From NCBI GenBank assembly GCA_046081705.1, contig JBJTWK010000015.1, forward strand, positions 1 to 39,413: 39,413 bases of DNA, read 5' to 3'. A program made the position numbers and the translations under genes. This DNA comes from IMCC26256 sp046081705. GTDB taxonomy: Bacteria; Actinomycetota; Acidimicrobiia; IMCC26256. Of this stretch, positions 7,112 through 15,656 are shown one piece after another (the first letter of the stretch is position 1; each line of letters opens with the position of its first letter). A model generated the notes under the pieces. That model worked only from the letters and a program-made list of their open reading frames with translations. It was not told the DNA's origin and did not search any database.

Positions 7112-8464
7112 GTGACCGTCGGCATCGTCGCCCTCACCCGGGACCTGCGGGTCCACGACCACCCCGCGCTCGCCGCGGCGGTCGCCGAGCACGACGCCGT
7201 CGTCGTGCTCTTCGTGGTCGACGACCGGGTGGCCGAGGTCGGGTTCCGACCGGCGAACCGCGCCGCTTTCCTCGTCGAGTCGCTCGCCGACCTCGACGCC
7301 TCGCTGCGCGACCGCAGCAACCACCTCGTCGTGCGCCACGGCACCTGGCACGAGGAGATCCTCCGGGTCGCCGCCGACACGGGCGCGACCGTCGTGCACT
7401 GCTCCGACGACGTGAGCGCGTTCGCCCGACGTCGGATCGATCGGCTCCGGGCCGCCGCCGCGCCGGTCGGCGTCGAGGTGCGCGCCCACCACGGCGTCAC
7501 CGTGCTGCCCGCCGGCGCGGTCCGCCCCACCGGCGGCGACCACTTCAAGGTGTTCACCCCGTACTACCGCCAGTGGCTCGAGGCGCCGTGGCGCCCCGTG
7601 GCGTCGACCCCGAGACGGATCCCGGTGGTCGACGGGCTCGAGCCCGGTCCCCTCCCCGTGCTCGAAGACCTCGCGACCGGCCCCACCTCCCCGGCCCGCG
7701 TCGCCGGCGGCGAGACCGCGGCACGGGCCCGGTTCACCGTGTGGCGACGCCACGGCCTCGCCGGGTACGGCGACGCGCACGACGACCTGCCGGGGGCGGC
7801 GACCTCGCAGGTGGCCGCCTACCTCCACCTCGGCTGCCTGTCGCCACTCGAACTCGCAATCGGCGCACGGGGCCGGGAGGGTGCCGAGCCGTGGGTTCGC
7901 CAACTCTGCTGGCGTGACTTCTACCACCAGGTCCTCGCGGCCCGGCCGGACGCCTCCTGGGCCGACTTCAAGCACCGCAACGACCCGTGGATCGAGGACG
8001 ATGCGGGCCTCGCCGCCTGGAAGACGGGCCGCACCGGGTTCCCGGTCGTCGACGCCGCGATGCGCCAGCTCCTGCACGAGGGCTACATGCACAACCGGGC
8101 CCGCATGATCGTGGCGTCGTTCCTCACCAAGGACCTCGGCATCGACTGGCGCGTCGGCGCCCGCCACTTCCTCGAGTGGCTCACCGACGGCGATCTCGCC
8201 AACAACAACCTCAACTGGCAGTGGACGGCGGGCACCGGCACCGACACGAACCCGCACCGCATCTTCAACCCGACCGTGCAGGGACAGCGCTTCGATCCGA
8301 AGGGCGTCTACGTGCGGCGCTACGTCGAGGAGCTCGCCGACGTGCCCGGCGGCGGGTCGGTGCACACGCTCGGCCCGCTCGAGCGGGCCGCGGTCGGGTA
8401 CCCGGATCCGATCCTCGACCACCACGAGGCGATCGCCGAGTACCGCGCCCGACGCGGCGTCTGA
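7112..8464 (+). CDS. phr: Deoxyribodipyrimidine photolyase (class I CPD type)
   Basis: A 450-residue light-driven DNA repair enzyme of the cryptochrome/photolyase family. The N-terminal antenna-binding domain opens with ALTRDLRVHDHPAL. The C-terminal FAD domain carries LCWRDFYHQVL, DAAMRQLLHEGYMHNRARM, and the block DGDLANNNLNWQW followed by GTGTDTNPHRIFNP, close to the flavin and active-site region of E. coli PhrB. The Trp residues expected for electron transfer are present in NWQW. CPD specificity is inferred from overall similarity. The GTG at 7112 is chosen from the -10 position; the GTG at 7103 is the alternative. No LexA-type site was noticed upstream. Confidence 0.93.
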   Translation: MTVGIVALTRDLRVHDHPALAAAVAEHDAVVVLFVVDDRVAEVGFRPANRAAFLVESLADLDASLRDRSNHLVVRHGTWHEEILRVAADTGATVVHCSDDVSAFARRRIDRLRAAAAPVGVEVRAHHGVTVLPAGAVRPTGGDHFKVFTPYYRQWLEAPWRPVASTPRRIPVVDGLEPGPLPVLEDLATGPTSPARVAGGETAARARFTVWRRHGLAGYGDAHDDLPGAATSQVAAYLHLGCLSPLELAIGARGREGAEPWVRQLCWRDFYHQVLAARPDASWADFKHRNDPWIEDDAGLAAWKTGRTGFPVVDAAMRQLLHEGYMHNRARMIVASFLTKDLGIDWRVGARHFLEWLTDGDLANNNLNWQWTAGTGTDTNPHRIFNPTVQGQRFDPKGVYVRRYVEELADVPGGGSVHTLGPLERAAVGYPDPILDHHEAIAEYRARRGV

Positions 8465-8475
8465 CGCCGTTCCCC

Positions 8476-8481
8476 TAGCCT
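8476..8481 (+). promoter_or_regulatory. -10 element (TAGCCT) of acetyltransferase gene
   Basis: TAGCCT begins 12 nt after the photolyase stop and ends 6 nt before the GTG at 8488, so the acetyltransferase probably has its own leaderless transcript. Confidence 0.55.
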
Positions 8482-8487
8482 CGACCC

Positions 8488-9099
8488 GTGGTCGAGATCC
8501 GAGACGCCCGACGCGGGGATCTGCGCTCGATCGCGCGCGTGCTCGCCGAGGCGTTCGACGACTCCCCCGTCACCCGGTGGATCGTGCCCGGCCGGCGACT
8601 GCGACCGACCGCGTTGCGAGCGTTCTTCGGCTCCGGCGCGCGCGATGCGTACCGCAACGGGCGCGTGTGGGTCGCCGCCGACGGGGGTCGGATCGTCGGC
8701 GCCGCGGTGTGGCTGCCCCCCGGCGCGTACCCGATGACCGCGGCCCGGGAACTGCGGACCTCGCTGCCGGTCCTCGCGTTGCTCCCCGTCGCGCCGCGGG
8801 CCCTGCGCCGGGCCCTGCAGTACCAGGCCGCCGTGGCCCGGGTGCATCCCCGTGACGAGCACTGGTACCTCGTCGCGATCGGGGTGGCCGTCGACCGCCG
8901 CGGCTCGGGCCTCGGCACCCGCCTGCTCGCCCCCGGTCTCGCCGCCGCCGACGCCGAGGGGCTCGGCTGCTACCTCGAGACCGAGAAGGAGCGGAACCTC
9001 CCGTTCTACGGGCGTCACCGCTTCGACGTGTCGCTCCACCTGCCCGAGCCCGTCACGACCTCACCGCAGGTGTGGTGCATGGACCGGCCGGCCGACTGA
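8488..9099 (+). CDS. GNAT-family N-acetyltransferase
   Basis: A 203-residue protein. The GNAT acetyl-CoA-binding core is visible as LVAIGVAVDRRGSGLGTRLL (about 129-148, motif A with R-x-G-x-G). It is followed by CYLETEKERNLPFYGRHRF (motif B), typical of acetyltransferases acting on small molecules or protein N-termini. The region MTAARELRTSLPVLALLPVAPRALRRAL resembles related GNATs with a helical insert. The substrate is unknown. The start is GTG, 6 nt after TAGCCT. It converges on the VWA-domain gene 17 nt away. Confidence 0.88.
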   Translation: MVEIRDARRGDLRSIARVLAEAFDDSPVTRWIVPGRRLRPTALRAFFGSGARDAYRNGRVWVAADGGRIVGAAVWLPPGAYPMTAARELRTSLPVLALLPVAPRALRRALQYQAAVARVHPRDEHWYLVAIGVAVDRRGSGLGTRLLAPGLAAADAEGLGCYLETEKERNLPFYGRHRFDVSLHLPEPVTTSPQVWCMDRPAD

Positions 9100-9115
9100 A
9101 CGGCCCTCGCAGCGG

Positions 9116-10654
9116 TCAGACGTCGACGCTCGACGCGACGAACCGCTCGAGCTGGCGCAGGTTGCGGCACTCGTACACGCCGGCGCAGTGCACGCCGTAC
9201 TCACCCACGATCGAGTCGCCGGTGTTCCAGTAGCCCTTGGGCTCCGGGTTGAGCCAGAACACCTTGCGGGCGCGCTCGGCGATCTCCTTGATCACCAGGG
9301 CCTGGGACGCGTGGTAGTTGTTGCGCGCATCGCCGAGGATGATCACCGTCGTCTTCGAGGTGACCTCACGCAGGTGACGGTCCCGGAAGATCTCGAACGC
9401 GTGCCCGTAATCGGAGTGCCCGTCGACCCAGACCACGTCGGCCTCGCTGTTCACGCGGTGCACGGCCTCGGTGATCTCGTCGGCCTCGTCGAAGAACCGC
9501 GTGACCTCGTCGATCCCGTCGATGAAGACCCAAGACCGCACCTTCGAGAACTGCCCCGCCATCGCGTACACGAACTGGAGCGTGAACCGGGCGAACGAGG
9601 CGACCGATCCGGAGATGTCGGCGATGACGAAGATGTCCGGCTTCGACGGCCGGGGGTTGCGGAACTTCGGCTCGGCCGGCACCCCGCCGTACGAGAGCGA
9701 GTGCCGCACGGTCCGGCGGAAGTCGAGCTGACCGCGCCGACGCCGCTTCCGGCGCTGCGCGAGCCGGGCGGCGAGCGCCCGGGTGAGGGGCTCGATGGCC
9801 CGCTGCAACTGCTGCATCTCCTCGCGGGAGGCGTGCATGAACTCGACGTCCTCGGGCAGCGGCTTCCGGAGGGTGCGGGCCATCGCCTCAACCCCGCGGT
9901 CGGCGACGAGCCGCTTGCGGATCTCGGCCTCGACCATCTCACGGAACTTCTTGATGCGCGCCTGCTGCTCCTCGGCGGCGAACCGCTCGGCGAGCGGGTC
10001 GTCCTCGGGGACCTGCCCGGACTCCTGGGCCGCCGCCATCATGCGGGCCTGCAGGGCCTCGAGGTCGAGTTGCCGCAGCGTGCGGTAGAGGTAGTAGGTG
10101 CCCCCCACGGGTCGACCCGGTTCCATGCCGGCGAACCGGCTCACGGCGAGCGCGGCGAGGTTGCGCTGCATCTGCTCGTCGGCCCGCATGAGCGCCTGCA
10201 TGAGCATCTGCGCGAGGTCCTCGTTGCTCAGCCCGTCGCCGCTCCCGCCGCCGCCGGGCTGATCGCCCGCGCCGCCGCCCGGCGGGGGCTCCCCCGTCCC
10301 GTCGTCACCGGCATCGCCGCCGTCCTCGTCGCCCCCGATACCCGGGCTGTACATCGCGAAGTACACCTCGAAGACCGTCTCGAAGGCCTTCCAGTGCCGG
10401 TGCTGCTTCACGAGGGTCGCCCCGAGGACCGACTTCAGGGACTCCCGGTCCTCCATGGACACGAACTCGACCGCGCGCATGGCGTCGATGTTCTCGGTCA
10501 TCGAGACCGGCAGGCCGGCCGCCCGCAGTTCGTGCACGAAGCCCTGGAGCACGTCGACGAGTTTCCCGGTGCCCACGACGCCCGGCGGCATCTCGAAGGC
10601 GTTGCGACTCATGACCTCGCCGAGCTTCGGGGACGTGAAGAGGGCGTCACGCAC
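9116..10654 (-). CDS. VWA-domain protein (CoxE-like) paired with MoxR ATPase
   Basis: A protein of about 512 residues. After a helical N-terminal part there is a Gly/Asp/Pro-rich linker (about 104-142), then a basic stretch with RRKRRRR near 301-307. A C-terminal von Willebrand factor A domain carries the metal-ion-dependent adhesion site DISGS at 346-350 and a distal LGDARNNYH. CoxE-type VWA proteins work with MoxR AAA+ ATPases to insert metals or remodel target complexes. The gene directly follows moxR (6-nt gap). The start is uncertain: the GTG at 10654 keeps the tight spacing, while the ATG at 10612 has a GAGG just upstream. No target enzyme gene is adjacent, so the client is unknown. Confidence 0.88.
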   Translation of the reverse strand: MRDALFTSPKLGEVMSRNAFEMPPGVVGTGKLVDVLQGFVHELRAAGLPVSMTENIDAMRAVEFVSMEDRESLKSVLGATLVKQHRHWKAFETVFEVYFAMYSPGIGGDEDGGDAGDDGTGEPPPGGGAGDQPGGGGSGDGLSNEDLAQMLMQALMRADEQMQRNLAALAVSRFAGMEPGRPVGGTYYLYRTLRQLDLEALQARMMAAAQESGQVPEDDPLAERFAAEEQQARIKKFREMVEAEIRKRLVADRGVEAMARTLRKPLPEDVEFMHASREEMQQLQRAIEPLTRALAARLAQRRKRRRRGQLDFRRTVRHSLSYGGVPAEPKFRNPRPSKPDIFVIADISGSVASFARFTLQFVYAMAGQFSKVRSWVFIDGIDEVTRFFDEADEITEAVHRVNSEADVVWVDGHSDYGHAFEIFRDRHLREVTSKTTVIILGDARNNYHASQALVIKEIAERARKVFWLNPEPKGYWNTGDSIVGEYGVHCAGVYECRNLRQLERFVASSVDV

Positions 10655-10660
10655 GCCGGA

Positions 10661-11557
10661 TCACGCACGCTTCGGCCCGATCGACGGCCCCCCGTCGACC
10701 CCGAGCTCCTTGCGCGCCTTGGCGATGTCGGTCTGGTACTTCAGGAGCACGTGGAGCGTCTCCCCGATGATCTCCGGGTCGATCTCGTTGTGCCCGAGGT
10801 ACAGCAGGGTCCGGGCCCAGTCGATCGTCTCCGAGATCGACGGCGCCTTCTTGATGTCGAGGCCCCGGATCGTGCGCGCGACCTGCGCCACCTGCTCGGC
10901 GAGCTTCTCGTCGATGTCGGGCACGCGCACGCGGATGATCTCCCGCTCGCGATCGAGGTCCGGGTAATCGACGTGGAGGAAGAGGCACCGCCGCTTGAGC
11001 GCCTCCGACAACTCGCGGGTGTTGTTCGACGTGAGCATCACGATCGGCCGCTGCCGCCCCTTGATCGTGCCGAGTTCAGGGATGGAGACCTGGAAGTCGG
11101 AGAGCACCTCGAGGAGGAGCGCCTCGGTCTCGACCTCCACCCGGTCGACCTCGTCGATGAGCAGGACCACCGGCTCCTCGGAGCGGATCGCCTCGAGCAG
11201 CGGACGCTCGAGCAGGAACGAGTCGGAGAAGATGTCGGTCTCGACCGTCGCCCAGTCCCGCTCGTGCTCGCGATCGGCCTGGATGCGCAGCAACTGCTTC
11301 TTGTAGTTCCACTCGTAGAGCGCCCTGGCCTCGTCGAGGCCCTCGTAGCACTGGAGCCGGATGAGGCGCGACCCGGTGACCTCGGCGACGGCCTTGGCGA
11401 GTTCGGTCTTGCCCACGCCGGCCGGTCCCTCGACGAGCACCGGCTTCTCGAGCCGGTCGGCGAGGAACACGACCCCGGCGATGTCGGTGTCGGCGAGGTA
11501 GTCGACCCTGCGGAGCCGCTCGACGACGTCGGGCACGGATGCGAAGCGTTCGGCCAT
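10661..11557 (-). CDS. MoxR-family AAA+ ATPase
   Basis: A 298-residue AAA+ chaperone-like ATPase. Walker A is GPAGVGKT (44-51). Walker B is LLIDEVDR with Asp135 and Glu136. Sensor 1 is LTSNNTRELSEALKRRC, typical of MoxR proteins. MoxR ATPases pair with VWA-domain proteins to activate or assemble other complexes. The ATG at 11557 lies 1 nt after the proA stop and 7 nt after a GAGG, so it is probably translated from the proA mRNA. The VWA gene follows within 6 nt. The pair sits between proA and nadD in a cluster where, in many actinobacteria, these would be neighbours. Confidence 0.92.
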   Translation of the reverse strand: MAERFASVPDVVERLRRVDYLADTDIAGVVFLADRLEKPVLVEGPAGVGKTELAKAVAEVTGSRLIRLQCYEGLDEARALYEWNYKKQLLRIQADREHERDWATVETDIFSDSFLLERPLLEAIRSEEPVVLLIDEVDRVEVETEALLLEVLSDFQVSIPELGTIKGRQRPIVMLTSNNTRELSEALKRRCLFLHVDYPDLDREREIIRVRVPDIDEKLAEQVAQVARTIRGLDIKKAPSISETIDWARTLLYLGHNEIDPEIIGETLHVLLKYQTDIAKARKELGVDGGPSIGPKRA

Positions 11558-11558
11558 G

Positions 11559-12815
11559 TCAGGTCCTCACTTGCCCGTCGCCCCAGACGACGTACTTGTA
11601 GGTGGTCAGCTCGCGTGGCCCCATGGGCCCGCGGGCGTGGAGCTTCTGGGTCGAGATGCCGATCTCGGCCCCGAACCCGAACTCCTCGCCGTCGGTGAAC
11701 CGGGTCGAGGCGTTGACGATCACCGCGGCGGCATCGACCTCACGGGTGAAGCGACGGGCCGCATCGAGATCGGTGGTCACGATCGCTTCGGTGTGCCCGG
11801 AACCGTGTCGGTTCACGTGCTCGATCGCCGCGGTCAGGTCGGTCGCGACGGCCACGCTCATCTCGAGGTCGAGGAACTCGCGACCGAAGTCCTCCTCGGT
11901 GGCGGGCTCGATCGAGTCGACGATGGACCGGGCCGCCGGGTCACCGACCAGTCGGACACCCGCCCCCTGGAGGTCCGCCGCGATGCGGGGCAGGAACACG
12001 TCGGCGACGCCGGCGTGCACGACGAGCGACTCCGCCGCGTTGCACACGCTCGTGCGCTGGGTCTTCGCGTTCATCACGATGGCGGCGGCCCGCTCGAGAT
12101 CGGCGGCCGCGTCGACGTAGACGTGGCAGTTGCCGTCGCCGTCGATGATGACCGGCACCGTCGCGTTGTCCCGGATGCTCTGGATGAGGGCGGGGCCTCC
12201 GCGCGGGATGAGGCAGTCGACGTACTCGGTGAGCTGCATGACCCCGACGGCGGTCTCGTGCGACGGGTCGTCGACGAGGACGAGGCAGTCCTCGGGCAGG
12301 CCCGCGGCGGCGAAGCCCGACCGGAGCGCGGCCGCCACGGCGAGGTTCGACCGCAGGGCGGTGCCGGAGCCGCGCAGGATGGCCGCGTTCCCGGACTTCA
12401 GGCAGATGCCGGAGGCGTCGGAGGTCACGTTCGGCCGGTTCTCGTAGATGATCGCCACGACGCCGAGGGGCACCCGAACCCGAGAGATCTCGAGTCCGTT
12501 GGGCCGCTTCCAGCCGTCGATGACCTCGCCGACCGGGTCCGGCAGGCCGGCGACCTGGCGAAGGCCGGCGGCCATGGCGGCGAGGCGGGCGTCGGTGAGG
12601 CGCAGTCGGTCGAGCGGGCCGGGCGCCATGCCGTCGGCCTCGGCCGCCGCGAGGTCGAGCGCGTTCGCCTCCCGGATCGGGCCCGCATGGGCCTCGAGGT
12701 GGTCGGCGGCCGCCCGGAGGGCGTCGTTCTTCGCACCGGTGCTGGCGGTCGCCAGGACCCGGGCGGCGTCCCGGGCCCGACGCCCGAGGTCGGTGACCGA
12801 GGCGGGGCGGGACAT
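11559..12815 (-). CDS. proA: Gamma-glutamyl phosphate reductase ProA
   Basis: A 418-residue NADPH-dependent enzyme of the aldehyde dehydrogenase superfamily. It reduces gamma-glutamyl phosphate to glutamate semialdehyde, the second step of proline synthesis. The catalytic Cys is in QRTSVCNAAESL. The family blocks PLGVVAIIYENRPNVT, LKSGNAAILRG, IPRGGPALI and FGFGAEIGISTQKLHARGPMG are intact, and the length is normal. The ATG at 12815 lies 8 nt after TACACT. It is separated from proB by 426 nt, unlike the usual close pairing, and so has its own promoter. MoxR and VWA genes follow in the same transcript. Confidence 0.97.
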   Translation of the reverse strand: MSRPASVTDLGRRARDAARVLATASTGAKNDALRAAADHLEAHAGPIREANALDLAAAEADGMAPGPLDRLRLTDARLAAMAAGLRQVAGLPDPVGEVIDGWKRPNGLEISRVRVPLGVVAIIYENRPNVTSDASGICLKSGNAAILRGSGTALRSNLAVAAALRSGFAAAGLPEDCLVLVDDPSHETAVGVMQLTEYVDCLIPRGGPALIQSIRDNATVPVIIDGDGNCHVYVDAAADLERAAAIVMNAKTQRTSVCNAAESLVVHAGVADVFLPRIAADLQGAGVRLVGDPAARSIVDSIEPATEEDFGREFLDLEMSVAVATDLTAAIEHVNRHGSGHTEAIVTTDLDAARRFTREVDAAAVIVNASTRFTDGEEFGFGAEIGISTQKLHARGPMGPRELTTYKYVVWGDGQVRT

Positions 12816-12823
12816 GGGGGCGG

Positions 12824-12829
12824 AGTGTA
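12824..12829 (-). promoter_or_regulatory. -10 element (TACACT) of proA
   Basis: TACACT on the minus strand, 8 nt before the proA ATG. It gives proA a leaderless promoter independent of proB. Confidence 0.6.
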
Positions 12830-13017
12830 GTGGTGGGTCCGCGCGGGCCCTCCACCGACCACGGCCGCACCGTCGTCGCCCGGGCCGTGGGCCGCATCGG
12901 CGCGCGCCCGGTGCTCGGCCGCCGTCGGACCGGTCCCGGCGTGAGGGGCATCGGGTCGGGGTACCGGCGAGGGTGCGGCAGCGCAGGGGTACCGGCGCGG
13001 GATCGACCCGCAGACGC

Positions 13018-13052
13018 GACGAGGGGCCGGGCGTACGCCTCGGCCCCTCGTC
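13018..13052. terminator. Strong hairpin downstream of proB
   Basis: GACGAGGGGCCG (13018-13029) pairs perfectly with CGGCCCCTCGTC (13041-13052), a 12-bp stem with an 11-nt loop that itself contains the palindrome GGCGTACGCC. It lies 190 nt past the proB stop and upstream of the proA promoter. No T tract follows in either direction, so factor-independent termination is uncertain. Confidence 0.5.
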
Positions 13053-13069
13053 GGCGCTCTTCCCACCTT

Positions 13070-13093
13070 GGGTCCGATGTCGCCACCGGACCC
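13070..13093. repeat. Second inverted repeat in the proB-proA gap
   Basis: GGGTCCG (13070-13076) pairs with CGGACCC (13087-13093), a 7-bp stem with a 10-nt loop. On the minus strand it would precede the larger hairpin at 13018-13052 by about 18 nt, giving two adjacent stem-loops in one RNA. Confidence 0.4.
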
Positions 13094-13241
13094 TCCCCCC
13101 GTACCGGCGGGCGAGCGAACCGAGGTCATTGTGACCCCGGGCACACCGTGGGGCAAGTCAAGCCTGCGTCAACGGGCCGAGGTCGGACGGATCGTGTGGA
13201 CGCCGTGGCCACGGTCGCGGGGCCGGTGATGCCGGGCCCGA

Positions 13242-14339
13242 TCAGGCCTCGGGCACCACGACGAGGTCGTCGGCGTGCACGACCTCGCCGGGCAGACCGG
13301 CCGGCAGGTCGGCGCTGCGCATCCCGGCGATCGCCCGGATCCCGCCGCTGTCGAGCCGGGTGAGGCCCTTGGCGAAGGTCCGCCCGTCGGGACCGACGAT
13401 GTCGACGGCGGCTTCGGCCTCGAAGTCGCCGTCGACCGAGCGCACCCCGGCGGCGAGCAACGAGCGCCCACCGGCCGCCAGCGCGGCCCGGGCCCCCGCG
13501 TCCACGACGATGTGCCCGCTCGACGGCCGCGCGAACGCGATCCAGAGCTTGCGCCCCGAGAGCCGTTCTGCACGGGGCTGCACCGTGGTGCCCACGGCGC
13601 GCCCGTCGAGCGCCGACGCGATCACACCGTCGGTCGAGGTGGCCGCGATCACGGTCCGCACGCCCGACCAGGAGGCGATCTTGGCCGCCGCGAGCTTCGA
13701 GGCCATGCCCCCGCTCCCCCGGGCCGAGCCCGCGCCACCGGCCACCGCCTCGAGCCCGGTGTCGACCGACACGATCTCCTCGATGAGCGAGGCATCGGCG
13801 TCGAGACGCGGGTCCGCGGTGTAGAGGCCGGCGGTGTCGGTGAGCAGCACGAGCGCCTCGGCACCGATCATGTTTGCGACGAGCGCCGCGATGCGGTCGT
13901 TGTCGCCGAACCGGATCTCATCGTCGGCCACCGTGTCGTTCTCGTTCACGACCGGGATCACGCCGAGTTCGAGGAGGCGCAGCAGGGTCTCGCGGGCGTG
14001 CAGGTACTGCGAACGCTGGCCGAAGTCGTAGGGATCGAGCAGCACCTGCCCCGGCACGATGCCGTGGGCCGCGAGCAGGCCGCGCAGCTGCTCCACGAGC
14101 AGGGGCTGGCCGACCGCGGCGATCGCCTGGAGCGTCCGGATGTCGGCGGGGCGCGACTTGAACCCGAGGGCCGGGAGCCCGGCCGCGATCGCGCCGGACA
14201 GGACGAGCACGAGGTCGTGGCCCGCCGCCCGGGCCGCCGCGAGTTCGTCGGCGAGCTTCGAGAGCGCACCCAGATCGAGGTTGCCGCGCTCGGTCGTGAC
14301 CGAGGACGTACCCACCTTGATGACCGCCCGGACCGCCAC
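13242..14339 (-). CDS. proB: Glutamate 5-kinase ProB with PUA domain
   Basis: A 365-residue enzyme that phosphorylates glutamate to gamma-glutamyl phosphate, the first step of proline synthesis. The amino-acid-kinase fold is shown by IKVGTSSVT at the N-terminus, LVLSGAIAAG, and the substrate-binding block ENDTVADDEIRFGDNDR. GGMASKLAAAKIA is the nucleotide-binding region. A C-terminal PUA domain (about 275-365) is present, as in full-length ProB, where it contributes to feedback control. The GTG at 14339 directly abuts the obg stop (TAGGTG), with GGAGGG 7 nt upstream, so it is coupled to obg. Confidence 0.97.
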   Translation of the reverse strand: MAVRAVIKVGTSSVTTERGNLDLGALSKLADELAAARAAGHDLVLVLSGAIAAGLPALGFKSRPADIRTLQAIAAVGQPLLVEQLRGLLAAHGIVPGQVLLDPYDFGQRSQYLHARETLLRLLELGVIPVVNENDTVADDEIRFGDNDRIAALVANMIGAEALVLLTDTAGLYTADPRLDADASLIEEIVSVDTGLEAVAGGAGSARGSGGMASKLAAAKIASWSGVRTVIAATSTDGVIASALDGRAVGTTVQPRAERLSGRKLWIAFARPSSGHIVVDAGARAALAAGGRSLLAAGVRSVDGDFEAEAAVDIVGPDGRTFAKGLTRLDSGGIRAIAGMRSADLPAGLPGEVVHADDLVVVPEA

Positions 14340-15584
14340 CTAGAAGCCCTCCACGTACTCGAGTTCGACCCCGCCGATGCGCACGATGTCGCCCTCGCGG
14401 GCCCCGGCGCGGGCGAGGGCCCGCTCGACCCCCATGCGCCGGAACCGATCGTGCACGTACTCGAGCGCCTCGATGTTCGTGAGGTCCGCCATGGCCACGA
14501 CGCGCTCGGCGTTCCGACCGCTCACGCGGTACGCGCCGTCGTCGTCCCGCAGGATCGAGAAGCCCTCCTCGACCGGCCGGTGCACGACGTACGCCTCCCG
14601 CTCGACCTCGGCGTCGCGCGCCTCGTCGATCACCGTGCCGAGACGCCCGAGCAGCACCTCGAGACCCTGACGGGTCACGGCCGAGATCTCGATGACGTCG
14701 TCGCCCTCGATCGAGTGGGTGGCGACGTCGGCCTTGGTGCCGACCACGATCCGGGGCCGGTCGAGCAGGTCGGGGCGGTACCGCTCGAGTTCGTCGAGGA
14801 GGACCGCCTCCTGGTCCTCGGGCGACCGGCCGTCGACCGGCGCGAGGTCGAGGAGCACCACGAGCACCCGGGCGCGTTCGATGTGCCGGAGGAACCGGTG
14901 CCCCAGACCCCGCCCCTCGGCCGCGCCCTCGATGAGCCCGGGGATGTCCGCGACCACGAACTCGTGGTCGCGGAACCGCACGACGCCGAGGTTCGGCTCG
15001 AGGGTGGTGAACGGGTAGTCGGCGATCTTCGGCTTGGCCGCGCTCACCGATGCGATCAGGGTCGACTTGCCAGCGTTCGGGAACCCGACGAGCGCGGCGT
15101 CGGCCATGAGCCGCAGTTCGAGGTCGAGCCACCGCTCCTCGCCGTACTCGCCCTGCTCGGCGAACGACGGCGCGCGGCGCGCGTTCGACAGGAACCGGGC
15201 GTTGCCCCGACCGCCGCGGCCGCCCCGGGCCGCGAGCCAGGAGTCGCCGTGCCGCACGAGGTCGGCGATCACCTCGCCGGTGGCGTGGTCGCGCACGGTG
15301 GTGCCCTCGGGGACGGTCACGGTGAGGTCGGAACCCTTGTGGCCGTGGCGCTTGTTCCCCGACCCGTGCGTGCCGGACTCGGCCCGCCGGTGGGGGTGAT
15401 CGCGGAACGCGAGGAGCGACGCGACATTGCGGTCGGCCCGGAGCCAGATGTCCCCACCCTTGCCCCCGTCGCCCCCGTCGGGACCGCCCTGGGGCACGTG
15501 GGCCTCCCGCCGGAACGCGACGCTCCCGGCGCCGCCGTCACCGCCGTGGACGTTGAGTTGGGCCTCGTCGACGAAACCGCTCAT
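14340..15584 (-). CDS. obg: GTPase ObgE (ribosome assembly, stress)
   Basis: A 414-residue GTPase that acts on late 50S assembly and links growth to nutrient state. The glycine-rich Obg fold (1-157) has the typical HGGDGGAGSVAFRREA and GPDGGDGGKGGD. The G domain has G1 GFPNAGKST (167-175), G3 DIPGLIEGAAEGRGLGH and G5 ISAVTRQG. The usual NKxD of G4 reads TKAD. A C-terminal OCT domain follows (IRIGGVELEYVE near the end). The ATG at 15584 lies 9 nt after TATCCT. It sits after rplU-rpmA, as in most actinobacteria, but has its own promoter behind a terminator. Confidence 0.97.
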   Translation of the reverse strand: MSGFVDEAQLNVHGGDGGAGSVAFRREAHVPQGGPDGGDGGKGGDIWLRADRNVASLLAFRDHPHRRAESGTHGSGNKRHGHKGSDLTVTVPEGTTVRDHATGEVIADLVRHGDSWLAARGGRGGRGNARFLSNARRAPSFAEQGEYGEERWLDLELRLMADAALVGFPNAGKSTLIASVSAAKPKIADYPFTTLEPNLGVVRFRDHEFVVADIPGLIEGAAEGRGLGHRFLRHIERARVLVVLLDLAPVDGRSPEDQEAVLLDELERYRPDLLDRPRIVVGTKADVATHSIEGDDVIEISAVTRQGLEVLLGRLGTVIDEARDAEVEREAYVVHRPVEEGFSILRDDDGAYRVSGRNAERVVAMADLTNIEALEYVHDRFRRMGVERALARAGAREGDIVRIGGVELEYVEGF

Positions 15585-15593
15585 GTGGCCTCA

Positions 15594-15599
15594 AGGATA
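15594..15599 (-). promoter_or_regulatory. -10 element (TATCCT) of obg-proB
   Basis: TATCCT on the minus strand, 9 nt before the obg ATG, directly downstream of the rpmA terminator hairpin. Leaderless. Confidence 0.6.
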
Positions 15600-15656
15600 G
15601 GGATGCGGAGCCCGCCGGACCGGTGATGCGCGCCCCGGACCCCGCCGGGAACGAGA

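Larger units (their letters stand above)
12816..13241. other. 426-nt non-coding gap between proB and proA
   Basis: This is the only stretch over 300 nt without a gene I would call. It contains the proA -10 element, two perfect hairpins (13018-13052 and 13070-13093), and three copies of GTACCGGCG (12961, 12989, 13101) of which the first two are extended to GGGGTACCGGCG. No reading frame here has a recognisable protein. On the minus strand two TTGAC boxes near 13160-13172 suggest a possible -35, but no -10 at proper spacing was found. A small RNA ending at the 13018-13052 hairpin is conceivable but unproven. Confidence 0.5.

Noticed and set aside
8852..11698. A 948-codon plus-strand open frame opposite the VWA and MoxR genes
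   Set aside because: It lies antisense to two genes with intact motifs and has the Arg/Glu/His-rich composition of an antisense frame, with no recognisable domain.
12958..13109. GTACCGGCG repeats at 12961, 12989 and 13101, spaced 28 and 112 (4 x 28) nt
   Set aside because: The regular spacing rests on three copies only, and the same 9-mer also occurs upstream of leuS and the phosphodiesterase, where it overlaps -10 elements. Not enough to call an operator array.
13087..13110. Six-C run next to a hairpin, considered as an actinobacterial 6C small RNA
   Set aside because: The 6C motif needs two hairpins with C-rich loops; here the C run lies outside the stem and no second C-rich loop exists.
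13070..13172. A known riboswitch ahead of proA (c-di-AMP, cobalamin and TPP types considered)
   Set aside because: None of the consensus cores I know was found, and proA appears to start from a leaderless promoter downstream of this region.
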